The notes beneath the pieces were generated by a model that searched no databases, was not told where the DNA came from, and saw only the letters and a program-made list of their open reading frames with translations. From contig NZ_JAIMIB010000004.1 in NCBI RefSeq assembly GCF_019966515.1, positions 62,001-126,000 of the forward strand: a DNA stretch of 64,000 bases. Reading direction: 5' to 3'. Shown here piece after piece: positions 1 through 11,366 of this stretch. Source of the DNA: Roseovarius aestuarii (lineage in GTDB: Bacteria; Pseudomonadota; Alphaproteobacteria; Rhodobacterales; Rhodobacteraceae). Within the stretch, counting starts at the first letter, position 1. Every line of letters begins with the position of its first letter. The translations under genes and the position numbers were made by a program.

Positions 1-15
1 TGATATGACAGAAAG

Positions 16-180
16 ACTTACGGTGTCACATTCGTGACTGAAAAGGGAACCGGGTGAAAGACCCGGACTGCCCCCGCAACTGTAAGCGGCGAGCGCCGAG
101 GAAAGACCACTGGCCCGTTAATACGGGGCTGGGAAGGCCAAAAGCGCTGTGACCCGCAAGTCAGGAGACCTGCCGCAAGT
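16..180 (+). ncRNA. Cobalamin (B12) riboswitch aptamer
   Basis: The B12-box core (AGTCAGGAGACCTGCC) lies at 159-174 and the conserved CCCCCGCAACTGTAA core at about 70-84. P1 can form between ACTTACGG (16-23) and CCGCAAGT (173-180) with one mismatch. Downstream, 181-243 holds two short hairpins (GCCGC/GCGGC near 189-203 and GCTGCC/GGGCAGC near 211-227) just before the AGAGGA ribosome-binding site, so translation-level control of the permease gene is likely. Family knowledge: adenosylcobalamin binding turns off cobalt/B12 uptake and synthesis genes. Confidence 0.95.
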
Positions 181-243
181 GACCCAACCGCCGCATTCGC
201 GGCCCCAACGCTGCCGGCGGGGCAGCACCGAAAGAGGACGAAA

Positions 244-921
244 ATGCATATCGAACCCGGAATAGTGGATGGGGCAAAAATGGCCCTGGCCTATACAACT
301 GCGGCTGGCGCCACGGGTTACAGCGCCAAGCTTGCACTCAAGGATATCGCCCAGAGCAACGCCGTTTCCTTCACCGCACGCGCGATGATGGCCACGGTCG
401 GCACGTTCATTTTCTTCGAAGTACTGCCGCATTTCCCGGTTGGCGTATCCGAAGTACACTTCATTCTGGGCACAACGCTGTTCCTGTTGCTCGGCGCCGC
501 ACCTGCCGCCGTTGGCTTGTCGCTTGGCCTCTTTATCCAGGGCATGTTCTTCGCGCCGACCGATCTGCCGATGTTCTTCGTCAACGTGACCACGCTGTTG
601 GTGCCGCTGCTGACCATAAGCGCGCTGGCCAAACGCCTGATGCCGCAGGACCGCGCCTATGTCGATCTGAACTACGCCGACGTGCTCAAGCTTTCGGGCA
701 TCTATCAGGGCGGTGTTGTCGCCTGGGTTGCCTTCTGGGCCTTTTACGGTCAGGGCGTTACGGCCGAAACCTTGACCTCGGTCTGGACTTTCGGCGCAGC
801 CTACATGCTGGTCATCCTGATCGAGCCGGTTGCCGATCTTGCGGTTCTGGCAATCGCCAAATCGGCTCGCGGCATGGCCGGTTCGGGCCTTCTGACGCAG
901 CGCCTCTACAACGCAGCGTAA
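244..921 (+). CDS. CbiM-like energy-coupling-factor cobalt permease
   Basis: 225-aa, very hydrophobic protein starting MHIEPG, the N-terminal Met-His metal-binding signature of CbiM/NikM-type S components; about six membrane segments are visible. Expected role: cobalt uptake across the inner membrane for cobalamin synthesis. The upstream B12 riboswitch supports this, as does cobF just downstream. CbiN, CbiQ and CbiO partners are not adjacent, so it either works alone or borrows an ECF module encoded elsewhere. Start ATG 244 follows AGAGGACGAAA. A strong terminator-like hairpin follows the stop, so cobF may have its own promoter or depend on read-through. Confidence 0.8.
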   Translation: MHIEPGIVDGAKMALAYTTAAGATGYSAKLALKDIAQSNAVSFTARAMMATVGTFIFFEVLPHFPVGVSEVHFILGTTLFLLLGAAPAAVGLSLGLFIQGMFFAPTDLPMFFVNVTTLLVPLLTISALAKRLMPQDRAYVDLNYADVLKLSGIYQGGVVAWVAFWAFYGQGVTAETLTSVWTFGAAYMLVILIEPVADLAVLAIAKSARGMAGSGLLTQRLYNAA

Positions 922-934
922 GCTGATGTATGCC

Positions 935-968
935 GCCCGGCTCCTGGCATCAGGAGCCGGGCATTTTT
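935..968 (+). terminator. Rho-independent terminator after the cobalt permease gene
   Basis: GCCCGGCTCCTG (935-946), loop GCAT, CAGGAGCCGGGC (951-962), then a short T run. Perfect 12-bp GC-rich stem. It sits between the permease stop and cobF. Confidence 0.85.
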
Positions 969-984
969 ATGTCTGGACACCAAC

Positions 985-1722
985 ATGATCCGTGATCTCT
1001 GGCTTGTCGGCATTGGCACGGGCTCGCACGCGCATATCACGCTTGAAGGGCAGCAGGCACTACGCGATGCGGCGGTGATCCTGTTGCCGCGCAAAGGCGA
1101 GGGCAAGGATGATCTTGCCGCTTTACGTCGGCGGATACTGGATGATGCCGGGGCAAGCGCCCGGGTGCTGCCCTTCGACATGCCTGTACGCGATGACAGC
1201 CTGCCCTATCAGGACCGGGTGTCGCGCTGGCATGATGAGATCGCCCTGCGTTGGTCCGCCGCTATTGCCGAGGCTCAGATCGACGGTCCCGTTGCCCTGC
1301 TTGTCTGGGGCGATCCGGGGCTTTACGACAGCACGCTGCGCATCGCCGAACGCTTGTCGCCGCAACCCGTTTTGCGCGTCGTGCCGGGTGTAACCGCGCT
1401 CCAGGCGCTGACGTCGGCCCATGCCATCCCTTTCAACACGGTGAACGGTCCGGTAACGGTGACCACCGGGCGGCAGCTGCGGGATAACGGCTGGCCCGAC
1501 AATGCCGAAACGCTGGTGGTCATGCTGGATGGTGAGTGCAGCTTTCAGCAGCTTGACCCGGAAGGGCTGCATATCTGGTGGGGCGCCTTTCTGGGCATGG
1601 ACGAACAAGTGCTGGAAAGCGGCCCGTTGTCCGAGGCCGGGCCACGGATCGTGGACACCCGCGCCACGGCACGTGCCGCGCATGGCTGGATCATGGATAC
1701 ATACCTCTTGCGTCGTATGTGA
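985..1722 (+). CDS. cobF: Precorrin-6A synthase (deacetylating)
   Basis: 245 aa, usual CobF length. CobF performs the C-1 methylation and deacetylation that converts precorrin-5 to precorrin-6A in the aerobic cobalamin pathway, in the cytoplasm. The N-terminal LWLVGIGTGSHAHIT is the family's version of the SAM tetrapyrrole-methylase nucleotide-binding start, and LLVWGDPGLYDST (about residues 101-113) is the second conserved methylase motif. Lies 63 bp after the permease gene on the same strand, behind a terminator hairpin. No other cob genes are in the window. Confidence 0.9.
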   Translation: MIRDLWLVGIGTGSHAHITLEGQQALRDAAVILLPRKGEGKDDLAALRRRILDDAGASARVLPFDMPVRDDSLPYQDRVSRWHDEIALRWSAAIAEAQIDGPVALLVWGDPGLYDSTLRIAERLSPQPVLRVVPGVTALQALTSAHAIPFNTVNGPVTVTTGRQLRDNGWPDNAETLVVMLDGECSFQQLDPEGLHIWWGAFLGMDEQVLESGPLSEAGPRIVDTRATARAAHGWIMDTYLLRRM

Positions 1723-1780
1723 TGTCAGGGGCCGCATGGTTCCCATGTTGCGCTGCCTGAAAATGCGCTAGGTCTATCTG

Positions 1781-2416
1781 ATGACTGACGCGCGCCCGAT
1801 TCCCCTCGATCAACTGATCGTCTGTCCGCAATGCGATGCGGTCTATACCCTGCAACGACCCGGGGTCGGCGAAAGGGCCGTCTGTCAGCGCTGCCGGACC
1901 GTGCTGATTACCCCGCGCCGAAAGGCCGGGTTGCAGATCATCGCCGTATCGCTGGCGGTGGTGATCCTGATCATCGCGGCCACGGTGTTTCCGTTTCTGA
2001 CAATCAAGGCGGCGGGGGCCAGCAACTCCGTCTCGATCCTTGATGCGGCACTGGCTTTTGATCACGGCGTACTTATCTTCCTGGCCCTGACGACGGCGGC
2101 GCTCATCATCTTTGTGCCACTGGCGCGGGTCATGCTGGCGATCTACGTGCTTCTTCCCATCGTGCTGGACCGCCCGCCCGCGCGCGGCGCCACGCAGGCC
2201 TTCCGGTTATCCGAAGCGCTCAGGCCGTGGTCAATGGCCGAGATTTTTGCCATCGGTTGTGCGGTGGCTCTGGTCAAGATCAGCGATCTGGCGGATGTGG
2301 CATTCGGCCCGGCGTTCTGGATGTTTGCCGCGCTGGTTCTTCTTGTTGTGGCACAGGACAATTTCCTGTGCAGGTGGTCGGTATGGAACTCGCTGGACAA
2401 AACCCGGACATCATAA
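1781..2416 (+). CDS. pqiA: PqiA-type membrane protein, first half-size copy
   Basis: 211 aa. A zinc-ribbon-like N-terminus (CPQC near residue 15, CQRC near 36) is followed by about four hydrophobic segments, the layout of one PqiA domain. E. coli PqiA carries two such domains in about 417 aa; here each is a separate protein. Role by family: inner-membrane partner of the MCE protein PqiB in phospholipid movement across the envelope. First gene of a four-gene operon; its 3' end overlaps the second pqiA gene by 34 bp. Confidence 0.85.
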   Translation: MTDARPIPLDQLIVCPQCDAVYTLQRPGVGERAVCQRCRTVLITPRRKAGLQIIAVSLAVVILIIAATVFPFLTIKAAGASNSVSILDAALAFDHGVLIFLALTTAALIIFVPLARVMLAIYVLLPIVLDRPPARGATQAFRLSEALRPWSMAEIFAIGCAVALVKISDLADVAFGPAFWMFAALVLLVVAQDNFLCRWSVWNSLDKTRTS

Positions 2417-3027
2417 GCGCGCGCGAACTTGGCGTCGTCGCCTGCACCCGCTGTTCGCGGGTCTGGAAGCGGGGCACCAATACCTGTGGCCGCTGCGGTC
2501 ATGCCATCGTGTCGCGTGACGAAAAAAGCCTGCAACGGGTCTGGGCGCTCTGGCTTGTGGGGCTGCTGTGCTATGTGCCCGCCAACCTTTATCCCATGCT
2601 GCAAACCCGCACCCTGCTGAGCGTGCAAGAAGACACTATCGTCGGCGGCGCCATCGAGCTTATGCACCACGGCGCCGTAGGCATCGCCCTGATCATCCTG
2701 ATCGCCAGCGTCGTCATTCCGATCGGCAAGTTTCTGGCGATTGCCTTTCTCGCCCTCTCGGTCAGTCGCAGGTCAACCGCCTCGAACCACCAACGCCAGA
2801 TACTCTATGAAGTGGTTGAATATATCGGGCGCTGGTCGATGATCGACATCTTTGTGGTTGCGATCATGTCCTCACTGGTCCAGTTGAATACATTGGCCGC
2901 TGTCAATCCGGGTCGTGCCAGCCTGTTTTTTGCCCTGTCGGTGATTTTCACCATGCTGTCGGCACAGGCATTCGACAGTCGCATGATCTGGGACGTACAG
3001 TCGGGTGATGAAGGAGCGCGCGTATGA
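2383..3027 (+). CDS. pqiA: PqiA-type membrane protein, second half-size copy
   Basis: 214 aa from ATG 2383 (MELAGQNPD), chosen because the reading frame upstream is not PqiA-like and lies within the preceding gene. Zinc-ribbon CTRC (residues about 20-23) and CGRC (about 35-38), then about four membrane segments with the family PANLYPML motif. It overlaps the first pqiA by 34 bp and its stop overlaps the pqiB start (ATGA), so translation is probably coupled. Expected to pair with the first copy as the equivalent of a single full-length PqiA. Confidence 0.85.
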   Translation: MELAGQNPDIISARELGVVACTRCSRVWKRGTNTCGRCGHAIVSRDEKSLQRVWALWLVGLLCYVPANLYPMLQTRTLLSVQEDTIVGGAIELMHHGAVGIALIILIASVVIPIGKFLAIAFLALSVSRRSTASNHQRQILYEVVEYIGRWSMIDIFVVAIMSSLVQLNTLAAVNPGRASLFFALSVIFTMLSAQAFDSRMIWDVQSGDEGARV

Positions 3028-5108
3028 GTGACACACCGCAAACGGTACAGATCGTGCCTGCGCGCGCATCGTTTTTCAGCCGTTTTTCCATCGTCTGGGT
3101 GATCCCGCTGCTGGCGCTTGCGATTGCCTTGGGCGTTGCCTGGCAAAGCTACAATGACCGTGGACCGGTGATCGAGATCGTATTTGAAAACGGCGCCGGT
3201 ATCGCCGAACGCGAGACAGATCTGCGCTATCGCGATATCAGCGTGGGCGTTGTCGAAGATGTCGAATTTACCGACGACCTGTCCGCTGTCGTGGTCAGCG
3301 TGCGTCTTGACAAGACCGTTGCACCTTACGTCGATGCCACATCTACCTTCTGGGTGGTGCGGCCCGAACTAACCACCCGCGGCATCAGCGGCCTCGATAC
3401 AGTGCTGTCCGGGGTCTATATCGAAGGTTCCTGGGATAACGAGATCGGCGCCGAGCAAACTCGTTTCAAGGGCCTGTCCGACACGCCTTTATTCCGATCA
3501 GACCAGGACGGGCTTCAGATCGCGTTGCGCACGACCCCCGGCGGCAGCCTGACCGATAACAGTCCGATCCTGTTTCGCGGCATCGAAGTGGGGCGGGTGG
3601 GCAAGGCCGCCATCTCGCGCGAGGGCAATTTCGCCATTGCCGAGGCTGTCATATTTGAAGAACATACAAATTTGATCACACCCAGAACCCGGTTCTGGGA
3701 TGCCTCGGGTTTTACCTTTTCCGTTGGCGCCTCGGGCGCGGAGATCGACTTCTCTTCCTTCGCTACGCTGGTCAGCGGCGGCATCACCTTCGACACGTTT
3801 GTATCGGGCGGAGGCCGCGTTCAGGACGGTAGCGTATTCGAGGTCTATGCCGACAAGGCCGCAGCCCGAAACAGCATCTTCAACGCTTCCGAGGTCGAAA
3901 CCATTGAATTGCGCGTTGTCTTTGACGACAATATTTCCGGCCTTGCCGTTGACGCCCCGGTCGAGCTGAGCGGACTCAAGATCGGCAAGGTCGAAAGTGT
4001 GGCAGGCATTATCGACCCGGATGAGTTTGGCGATAGCCGGGTGCGCCTGAATGCTGTGCTGTCGATCCAGCCCGCACGCCTTGGATTACCGGACGAGGTC
4101 ACGCCCGAGGCAGCGCTGGCTTTCCTGTCGACACGGGTCGGCGAAGGGCTGCGCGCGCGCCTTGCCTCGGCCAGTCTGCTGACGGGCGGGCTCAAGATCG
4201 AACTGGTGCAGGTTGATAATGCTCCCGCCGCGGTACTTCTGATCGACGAAGATATCGTTCCTCTGCTCCCGACGACGGACAGCGAGGTTTCCGATGCCTC
4301 CGCTACTTTCGAAGGCGTCTTCGGCCGGATCAACAACCTACCGATAGAAGAGCTTCTCAACAGCGCGATCGAATTCCTCGACAGCGCCGAGGCGTTCATC
4401 TCGGACGAAGACCTGCGCGAAACACCGCAGGATGTCCGCGCCCTTCTGGGTGATGTCCGCCAGATCGTGACCTCGGAAGATGTGAGAAATATTCCCATCG
4501 CCCTGAACGCAACCATCACCCGATTTGAAACCCTGATGGCTCAGCTGGAAGAACAGGAACTGGCAAACCGGCTTGCGGCGGCGGTTGATGCAGCGGCAGA
4601 GGCTGCCAAGGGTGTCTCTGCCTCGGTCGAGGGCGTGCCCGCTCTGGTCACGCAAATTGAAGCGGTGGCAGCCAAGGCAGAATCACTGCCGGTGGAAGAG
4701 CTGGCGATGCAACTGACCGAGCTGGTAAAATCCGCTGACGGCATTCTAGCCACCGAAGCCGCGCGCCAGCTACCCGCCGATCTTGGCGCCGCCCTGCAAG
4801 AGATAAATGCCACGCTGGCCGAACTGCGCGCTGGTGGCGCCGTCACGAACATAAACGCCACGCTCGACTCGACACGCAAAGCCGCCGATGCGGTGGCGAC
4901 ATCGACGCAGGATCTGCCCGCTCTTGTTGACCGCATGCGCGCGGTGCTGGATCAGGCCAACGCCACGATCGCAGGCTATAACAAGGGCGAGGTGCTCAGC
5001 CGCGAGGCGCAGTCGGCGTTACGCGATATCTCGAAAGCCGCCGATGCAATGGCGTCGCTGGCGCGTATGCTGGAACGCAATCCAAGCGCATTGATACGGG
5101 GAAGATGA
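3024..5108 (+). CDS. pqiB: MCE-family (MlaD-type) envelope lipid-transport protein PqiB
   Basis: 694 aa. One N-terminal membrane anchor (about residues 20-42) is followed by three MCE/MlaD repeats (roughly 45-125, 160-235 and 295-390), then an alanine-rich, probably helical C-terminus from about 430 with recurrent NATI/NATL segments. E. coli PqiB (546 aa) forms a hexameric periplasmic tube via MCE rings and a C-terminal coiled coil; this protein is longer, mainly in the helical region. Start ATG 3024 overlaps the preceding stop. pqiC follows after 1 bp. Confidence 0.9.
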   Translation: MSDTPQTVQIVPARASFFSRFSIVWVIPLLALAIALGVAWQSYNDRGPVIEIVFENGAGIAERETDLRYRDISVGVVEDVEFTDDLSAVVVSVRLDKTVAPYVDATSTFWVVRPELTTRGISGLDTVLSGVYIEGSWDNEIGAEQTRFKGLSDTPLFRSDQDGLQIALRTTPGGSLTDNSPILFRGIEVGRVGKAAISREGNFAIAEAVIFEEHTNLITPRTRFWDASGFTFSVGASGAEIDFSSFATLVSGGITFDTFVSGGGRVQDGSVFEVYADKAAARNSIFNASEVETIELRVVFDDNISGLAVDAPVELSGLKIGKVESVAGIIDPDEFGDSRVRLNAVLSIQPARLGLPDEVTPEAALAFLSTRVGEGLRARLASASLLTGGLKIELVQVDNAPAAVLLIDEDIVPLLPTTDSEVSDASATFEGVFGRINNLPIEELLNSAIEFLDSAEAFISDEDLRETPQDVRALLGDVRQIVTSEDVRNIPIALNATITRFETLMAQLEEQELANRLAAAVDAAAEAAKGVSASVEGVPALVTQIEAVAAKAESLPVEELAMQLTELVKSADGILATEAARQLPADLGAALQEINATLAELRAGGAVTNINATLDSTRKAADAVATSTQDLPALVDRMRAVLDQANATIAGYNKGEVLSREAQSALRDISKAADAMASLARMLERNPSALIRGR

Positions 5109-5109
5109 C

Positions 5110-5673
5110 ATGACGATATTCAAACCTGCCCTATTCGGGATCGCCCTGGCGCTTACGGCCTGCGGTGGCACGCCCGACCTTTATCCCGTGACATCACCCG
5201 CCATCTCGGAACAGACCCGCATCAGTTTCCGCGCGGTCGAAATCCGCGACGTATCGCTGCCGACCTATGCCGCCGCCGACGAAATCGCAGTGCAGGATGA
5301 AACCGGCAAACTGGTAACCGACAGCGGCACGCTCTGGGCCGACAGTCCCGAACGCGCGGTTGCTCTTGAACTTGCGGGCAATCTGGCGCGTCTTTCTGGC
5401 GCTCGCGTCGCGTCGGAGCCCTGGCCATTCGAAGCCTTCCCCGATGCGCGGCTTGATGTGCGGTTCGAAAGCCTGTTGGCCGGGGCCGACGGGCAGTTCC
5501 GGGCGGCGGGTCAGTATTTCGTCGGGGTCACCGATGGCCGCCGCGAACGCTCGGGCCTGTTTAATCTGGCAGTGCCCTTCGATCCGGCGGGCGGCCCACA
5601 GGCCATTGCACGGGCGCGCGGCCGGGTGATCCTTGATCTGGCCACACATATCGCACGCAACGGATTGCGATAA
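5110..5673 (+). CDS. pqiC: PqiC-like outer-membrane auxiliary lipoprotein
   Basis: 187 aa with a lipoprotein signal: hydrophobic stretch then lipobox LTAC, so Cys18 would be the lipidated residue. The rest matches the ABC-type transport auxiliary lipoprotein (PqiC/YmbA) pattern, anchored in the outer membrane to receive the PqiB tube. Begins 1 bp after pqiB; last gene of the operon, convergent with gyrB (20 bp between stops), with no obvious terminator hairpin in the gap. Confidence 0.85.
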   Translation: MTIFKPALFGIALALTACGGTPDLYPVTSPAISEQTRISFRAVEIRDVSLPTYAAADEIAVQDETGKLVTDSGTLWADSPERAVALELAGNLARLSGARVASEPWPFEAFPDARLDVRFESLLAGADGQFRAAGQYFVGVTDGRRERSGLFNLAVPFDPAGGPQAIARARGRVILDLATHIARNGLR

Positions 5674-5693
5674 CCGCTAATCCTCGCCCGGCA

Positions 5694-8171
<2,478 letters not shown>

Positions 8172-8275
8172 TCACCACAAGATTTTGTGGTTTTCCAGCT
8201 CACTATGACAATTCGGGCGCGCCTGTCGCGGGCGCGGATCGCGCAGCGCCCGTCAAGCGCTGTCGAAATACAAAC

Positions 8276-9376
8276 TCAGCATTGCAGGACGCTCGAAACG
8301 CCCGCGTGTTCGGTGACTTCAACACGCTGCGCCCGATCGCCCAGCTCTGCGAACAGTTCTTCGCCAGTGCCGGTCATCCAGGCCTGCGCGTCAAGGGCGC
8401 AGATTTCATCATAAAGCGCCGCGCGCCGGGCAGCATCAAGATGGGCGGCGACCTCGTCCAGCAACAAAAGTGGCGGCGCGCCGAAATCATCCGACAACGC
8501 TCGGGCATTGGCAAGGATCAGCGAGACAAGCAGCGCTTTCTGCTCACCGGTCGAACAATCGCGGGCCGGGATGCCCTTGGCGGCGAAAACCCCGTAAAGA
8601 TCGGCGCGGTGCGGACCGACCAGGGTACGCCCGGCGGCCAGATCGCGAAAGCGGCTTTCGCTAAGCGCATCCCGCAGATCAGAGTCAGTCAACGGCATTT
8701 CGCCTTCGGTCATGGTCAGATCAAGCTCTGCGGTAGGAAAGGCCGTTTCCGCCCGCGCCTGTGCCTCGGCGATCTGCGCCAGCGCGGCAAGGCGGTTCTG
8801 ATGGATTTCGACCCCGGCCTCGGCCATCTGCCGTTCGACGGCGACATACCAATGCCCGTCGCGCACCTGATCCTTGAGCAGCCGGTTACGTTCGCGCATG
8901 GCCTTGTCATAAGCCAGCGAGAACTCGGCATGGGCGGGAAAGAAGCTGAGCGTCATCCGGTCCAGGAACCGCCTGCGCCCCTCGGCCCCTTCGATCCAGA
9001 GCCGGTCCATCGCGGGGATAAGCCAGAGCACGCGGGCAATGCGGCCAAGCGCGGTCTGGGCGGCGGATTTGCCGTCGATCCGGGTTTGACGGGCTGCGCC
9101 CTCTTCCGACCAGATCTCGACCTCGTGGATCTGATGCAACGAATGCAGGATACCGGTCAGCTTCCATCCCAGCGCTTCGGGCCGACGGGCCATATCCTGC
9201 GCCGACGCCCGCCGGAGACCCCGGCCGGGCGAAAACAGTGAAACCGCCTCGATGATATTGGTCTTGCCCGAGCCGTTGGGGCCATGAATGGCGATGGGCC
9301 GCGCATCCAGATCCAGTACCGCGGACTTATGCGAACGGAAGTGCGAAAGCGTGAGCCGGGCAAGGTGAAGCGTCAT
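8276..9376 (-). CDS. recF: DNA replication/repair protein RecF
   Basis: 366 aa from ATG 9376 (MTLHLARLTL), chosen because the longer open frame upstream has no family resemblance. SMC-like ATPase: Walker A GPNGSGKT at residues about 32-39 and the C-terminal Walker B-like LLLLDEVAAHLD. Loads RecA at gapped DNA with RecO and RecR. In its usual position before gyrB, but separated from dnaN by an inserted 5-kb block carrying a TRAP transporter. Confidence 0.96.
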   Translation of the reverse strand: MTLHLARLTLSHFRSHKSAVLDLDARPIAIHGPNGSGKTNIIEAVSLFSPGRGLRRASAQDMARRPEALGWKLTGILHSLHQIHEVEIWSEEGAARQTRIDGKSAAQTALGRIARVLWLIPAMDRLWIEGAEGRRRFLDRMTLSFFPAHAEFSLAYDKAMRERNRLLKDQVRDGHWYVAVERQMAEAGVEIHQNRLAALAQIAEAQARAETAFPTAELDLTMTEGEMPLTDSDLRDALSESRFRDLAAGRTLVGPHRADLYGVFAAKGIPARDCSTGEQKALLVSLILANARALSDDFGAPPLLLLDEVAAHLDAARRAALYDEICALDAQAWMTGTGEELFAELGDRAQRVEVTEHAGVSSVLQC

Positions 9377-9505
9377 GCAAATTGAGTAGCGTGAGAGACT
9401 GTTGCTGACCAGAGGCAAAAAAGTGACTGCCGACACAACGCGTATGCACCACAAAAAGTGGCGGCCAACAGGCCGCCATGAAGTCTACAGGGAGATACGG
9501 TTGAT

Positions 9506-9994
9506 TTAGGCTGGGTTGGGAACGACCAGCGTGGGCACGGGTGAACGCCTGAGTACTCTTTTCACCACAGTTCCGATAAAGGTATGTCCCGTCCCATGTT
9601 CATGGGTTCCCATGACGATCAGTTGGCAGCCCAATTCTTTTGCGCGTCGCAAGATCGTTTCAGCCGCATGCCCGTCAACAAGCTCTACTGAGCTTACAGC
9701 GTCATAGGCGTGTTTTTCATCTTCATTCAGCGAATTGACGAAAGCCTGCTGATTGTCTTTGAGCAGTTTTTTTACCGACGCGTGCCGATCCTTGATCGCC
9801 TTTGTGCGCGATGCCTCGTCCTGCATGAACATTTGCAGCGTGACCACCGCATCCTGCGACAGCGGTTCGGTCACATGCAGGACATGCACCTTGGCGTTGT
9901 GGGCTTGCGCCAGACCTAATGCCTGGCGCAAAGCGTTATCTGCGTTCGCGGAAAGATCGGTTGCGAACAGGATATCCTTGATTTGTGGTAGCAT
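9506..9994 (-). CDS. Universal stress protein (UspA family), TRAP-linked
   Basis: 162 aa. Starts with the family pattern DILFATDLSANADNAL and ends MGTHEHGTG ... VKRVLRRSPVPTLVV, the nucleotide-binding end of UspA proteins, with Thr instead of Ser in the final GS pair. It lies 31 bp downstream of dctM on the same strand, so it is probably the last gene of the TRAP operon. Known parallel: TeaD, an ATP-binding Usp that regulates the Halomonas ectoine TRAP transporter TeaABC. By analogy it may modulate this transporter, though this is inference. Confidence 0.9.
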   Translation of the reverse strand: MLPQIKDILFATDLSANADNALRQALGLAQAHNAKVHVLHVTEPLSQDAVVTLQMFMQDEASRTKAIKDRHASVKKLLKDNQQAFVNSLNEDEKHAYDAVSSVELVDGHAAETILRRAKELGCQLIVMGTHEHGTGHTFIGTVVKRVLRRSPVPTLVVPNPA

Positions 9995-10025
9995 GATTCA
10001 GCTCCTTATTTTTCTGTTCGCAGGA

Positions 10026-11366
10026 TCAGTATCCAAAGAACCTGGGCAGCCACAGCGAGATTTCCGGCACGAAGGCGATGATAAAAATCGCAATCGTGTT
10101 GATGAAGGCGAAGGGCAGTGCCGCCACCGAAATCTTCTCGATCGAAATGTTCGATATCCCTGACGCGATGAACAGGTTCTCGCCCAGCGGCGGCGTTTGG
10201 AAGCCAATGCCAAGGCAGCAGACCATGACCACGCCGAAGTGGATCGGATCAATCCCCACCGAATAGGCCACCGGCAGCATCACCGGCACCAGAATCAGGA
10301 TCGTTGCCAGAGTCTCCATGAACATGCCCACGAAGAGCAGGAAGAAGATCACCAGCGTCCAGATCACATAGATGCTGTCCGTGATCGAAAGCATCCCCTC
10401 GGCGATGATCGCCGGGATCTGGTTTTCGACCAGAAGACGGCCAAACACCGTCGCGGTGAACATGATCAGCAGCACCCGTCCGGTTAGCCAGGTCGTGGTT
10501 TCAAGCGCGGTGAACAGTTTCTCCCAGCTGAGTTCGCGGTAGATGAACGCGCCGACGATCAACGTGTAGAAGATCGCGACGATAGCCGCTTCGGTCGGGG
10601 TGAAAAAGCCCGAATAGATGCCGCCAAGGATCACCACCGGCGCCATCAGCGCCCAGAAGCCGCGATACATCTCGCACCAGATATGGCGCGCGGACCAGCC
10701 TTCCGTGTTGCCTTTGTAACCGTGTTTCTTGGCCAGGATATAGTTCATGATCAAAAGGCTGCCGGCAATCAGGAAGGCAGGCATAAACCCGGCGATGAAC
10801 AGTTTCGGGATCGAAACCGTCTGGAACACGCCGTGCTGTTCCACCGCGGCGGGCGGGGCAGGCATGCCCAGGGCCGCAATGCCAAAGATGATCAGCGGGA
10901 TCGAGGGCGGGATAACGATGCCCAGACCACCCGAAGAGGCCGTAATCGCCGACGAATAACTCCGGCTGTAGTTCCGCTCGATCATTGCCGGGATCATCAG
11001 CATGCCTACGGCTGCGGTCGTGGCCGGGCCAGAACCCGAGATCGCGCCAAAGAACAGGCAGGCAAAGACCGTCGCCGCCGACATTCCGCCGGTGAAAGGC
11101 CCGGCGAAACTTTCGGCCACGTTGATAAGCCTTCGCGATAACCCCGCAGCTTCCATCAAGGCCCCGGCCAGGATGAACGCGGGCAGCGCCATCAGCGGGA
11201 AGGAACCCACTGAGGTAAAGGCGATCTGAACGAACTTGATTGGATTTTCACCCAGATAGATGAACGAAATCAGCGTCGAGACGCCCAGCGCCACTGTGAT
11301 CGGCGCACCGATAAACAGCAGCAGCAGGAAGCCACCGAACAGTATGAGTACGATTTGCGATTCCAT
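10026..11366 (-). CDS. dctM: TRAP transporter large permease (DctM type)
   Basis: 446 aa with about twelve membrane segments and typical DctM pieces (PLMALPAFILAGALM, AGLSRRLINVAE, FFGAISGSGPATTAAVG, GIVIPPSIPLIIFG, GIGFQTPPLGENLF). It is the transport-carrying subunit that uses the sodium gradient to move the substrate delivered by DctP. The start overlaps the dctQ stop by 1 bp. The substrate cannot be read from the sequence. Confidence 0.95.
   Translation of the reverse strand: MESQIVLILFGGFLLLLFIGAPITVALGVSTLISFIYLGENPIKFVQIAFTSVGSFPLMALPAFILAGALMEAAGLSRRLINVAESFAGPFTGGMSAATVFACLFFGAISGSGPATTAAVGMLMIPAMIERNYSRSYSSAITASSGGLGIVIPPSIPLIIFGIAALGMPAPPAAVEQHGVFQTVSIPKLFIAGFMPAFLIAGSLLIMNYILAKKHGYKGNTEGWSARHIWCEMYRGFWALMAPVVILGGIYSGFFTPTEAAIVAIFYTLIVGAFIYRELSWEKLFTALETTTWLTGRVLLIMFTATVFGRLLVENQIPAIIAEGMLSITDSIYVIWTLVIFFLLFVGMFMETLATILILVPVMLPVAYSVGIDPIHFGVVMVCCLGIGFQTPPLGENLFIASGISNISIEKISVAALPFAFINTIAIFIIAFVPEISLWLPRFFGY

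Noticed and set aside
8174-8191. Hairpin ACCACAA/TTGTGGT as recF terminator
   Set aside because: No T run follows on the minus strand; the T run is on the plus side where there is no gene. Kept only as a possible operator note.
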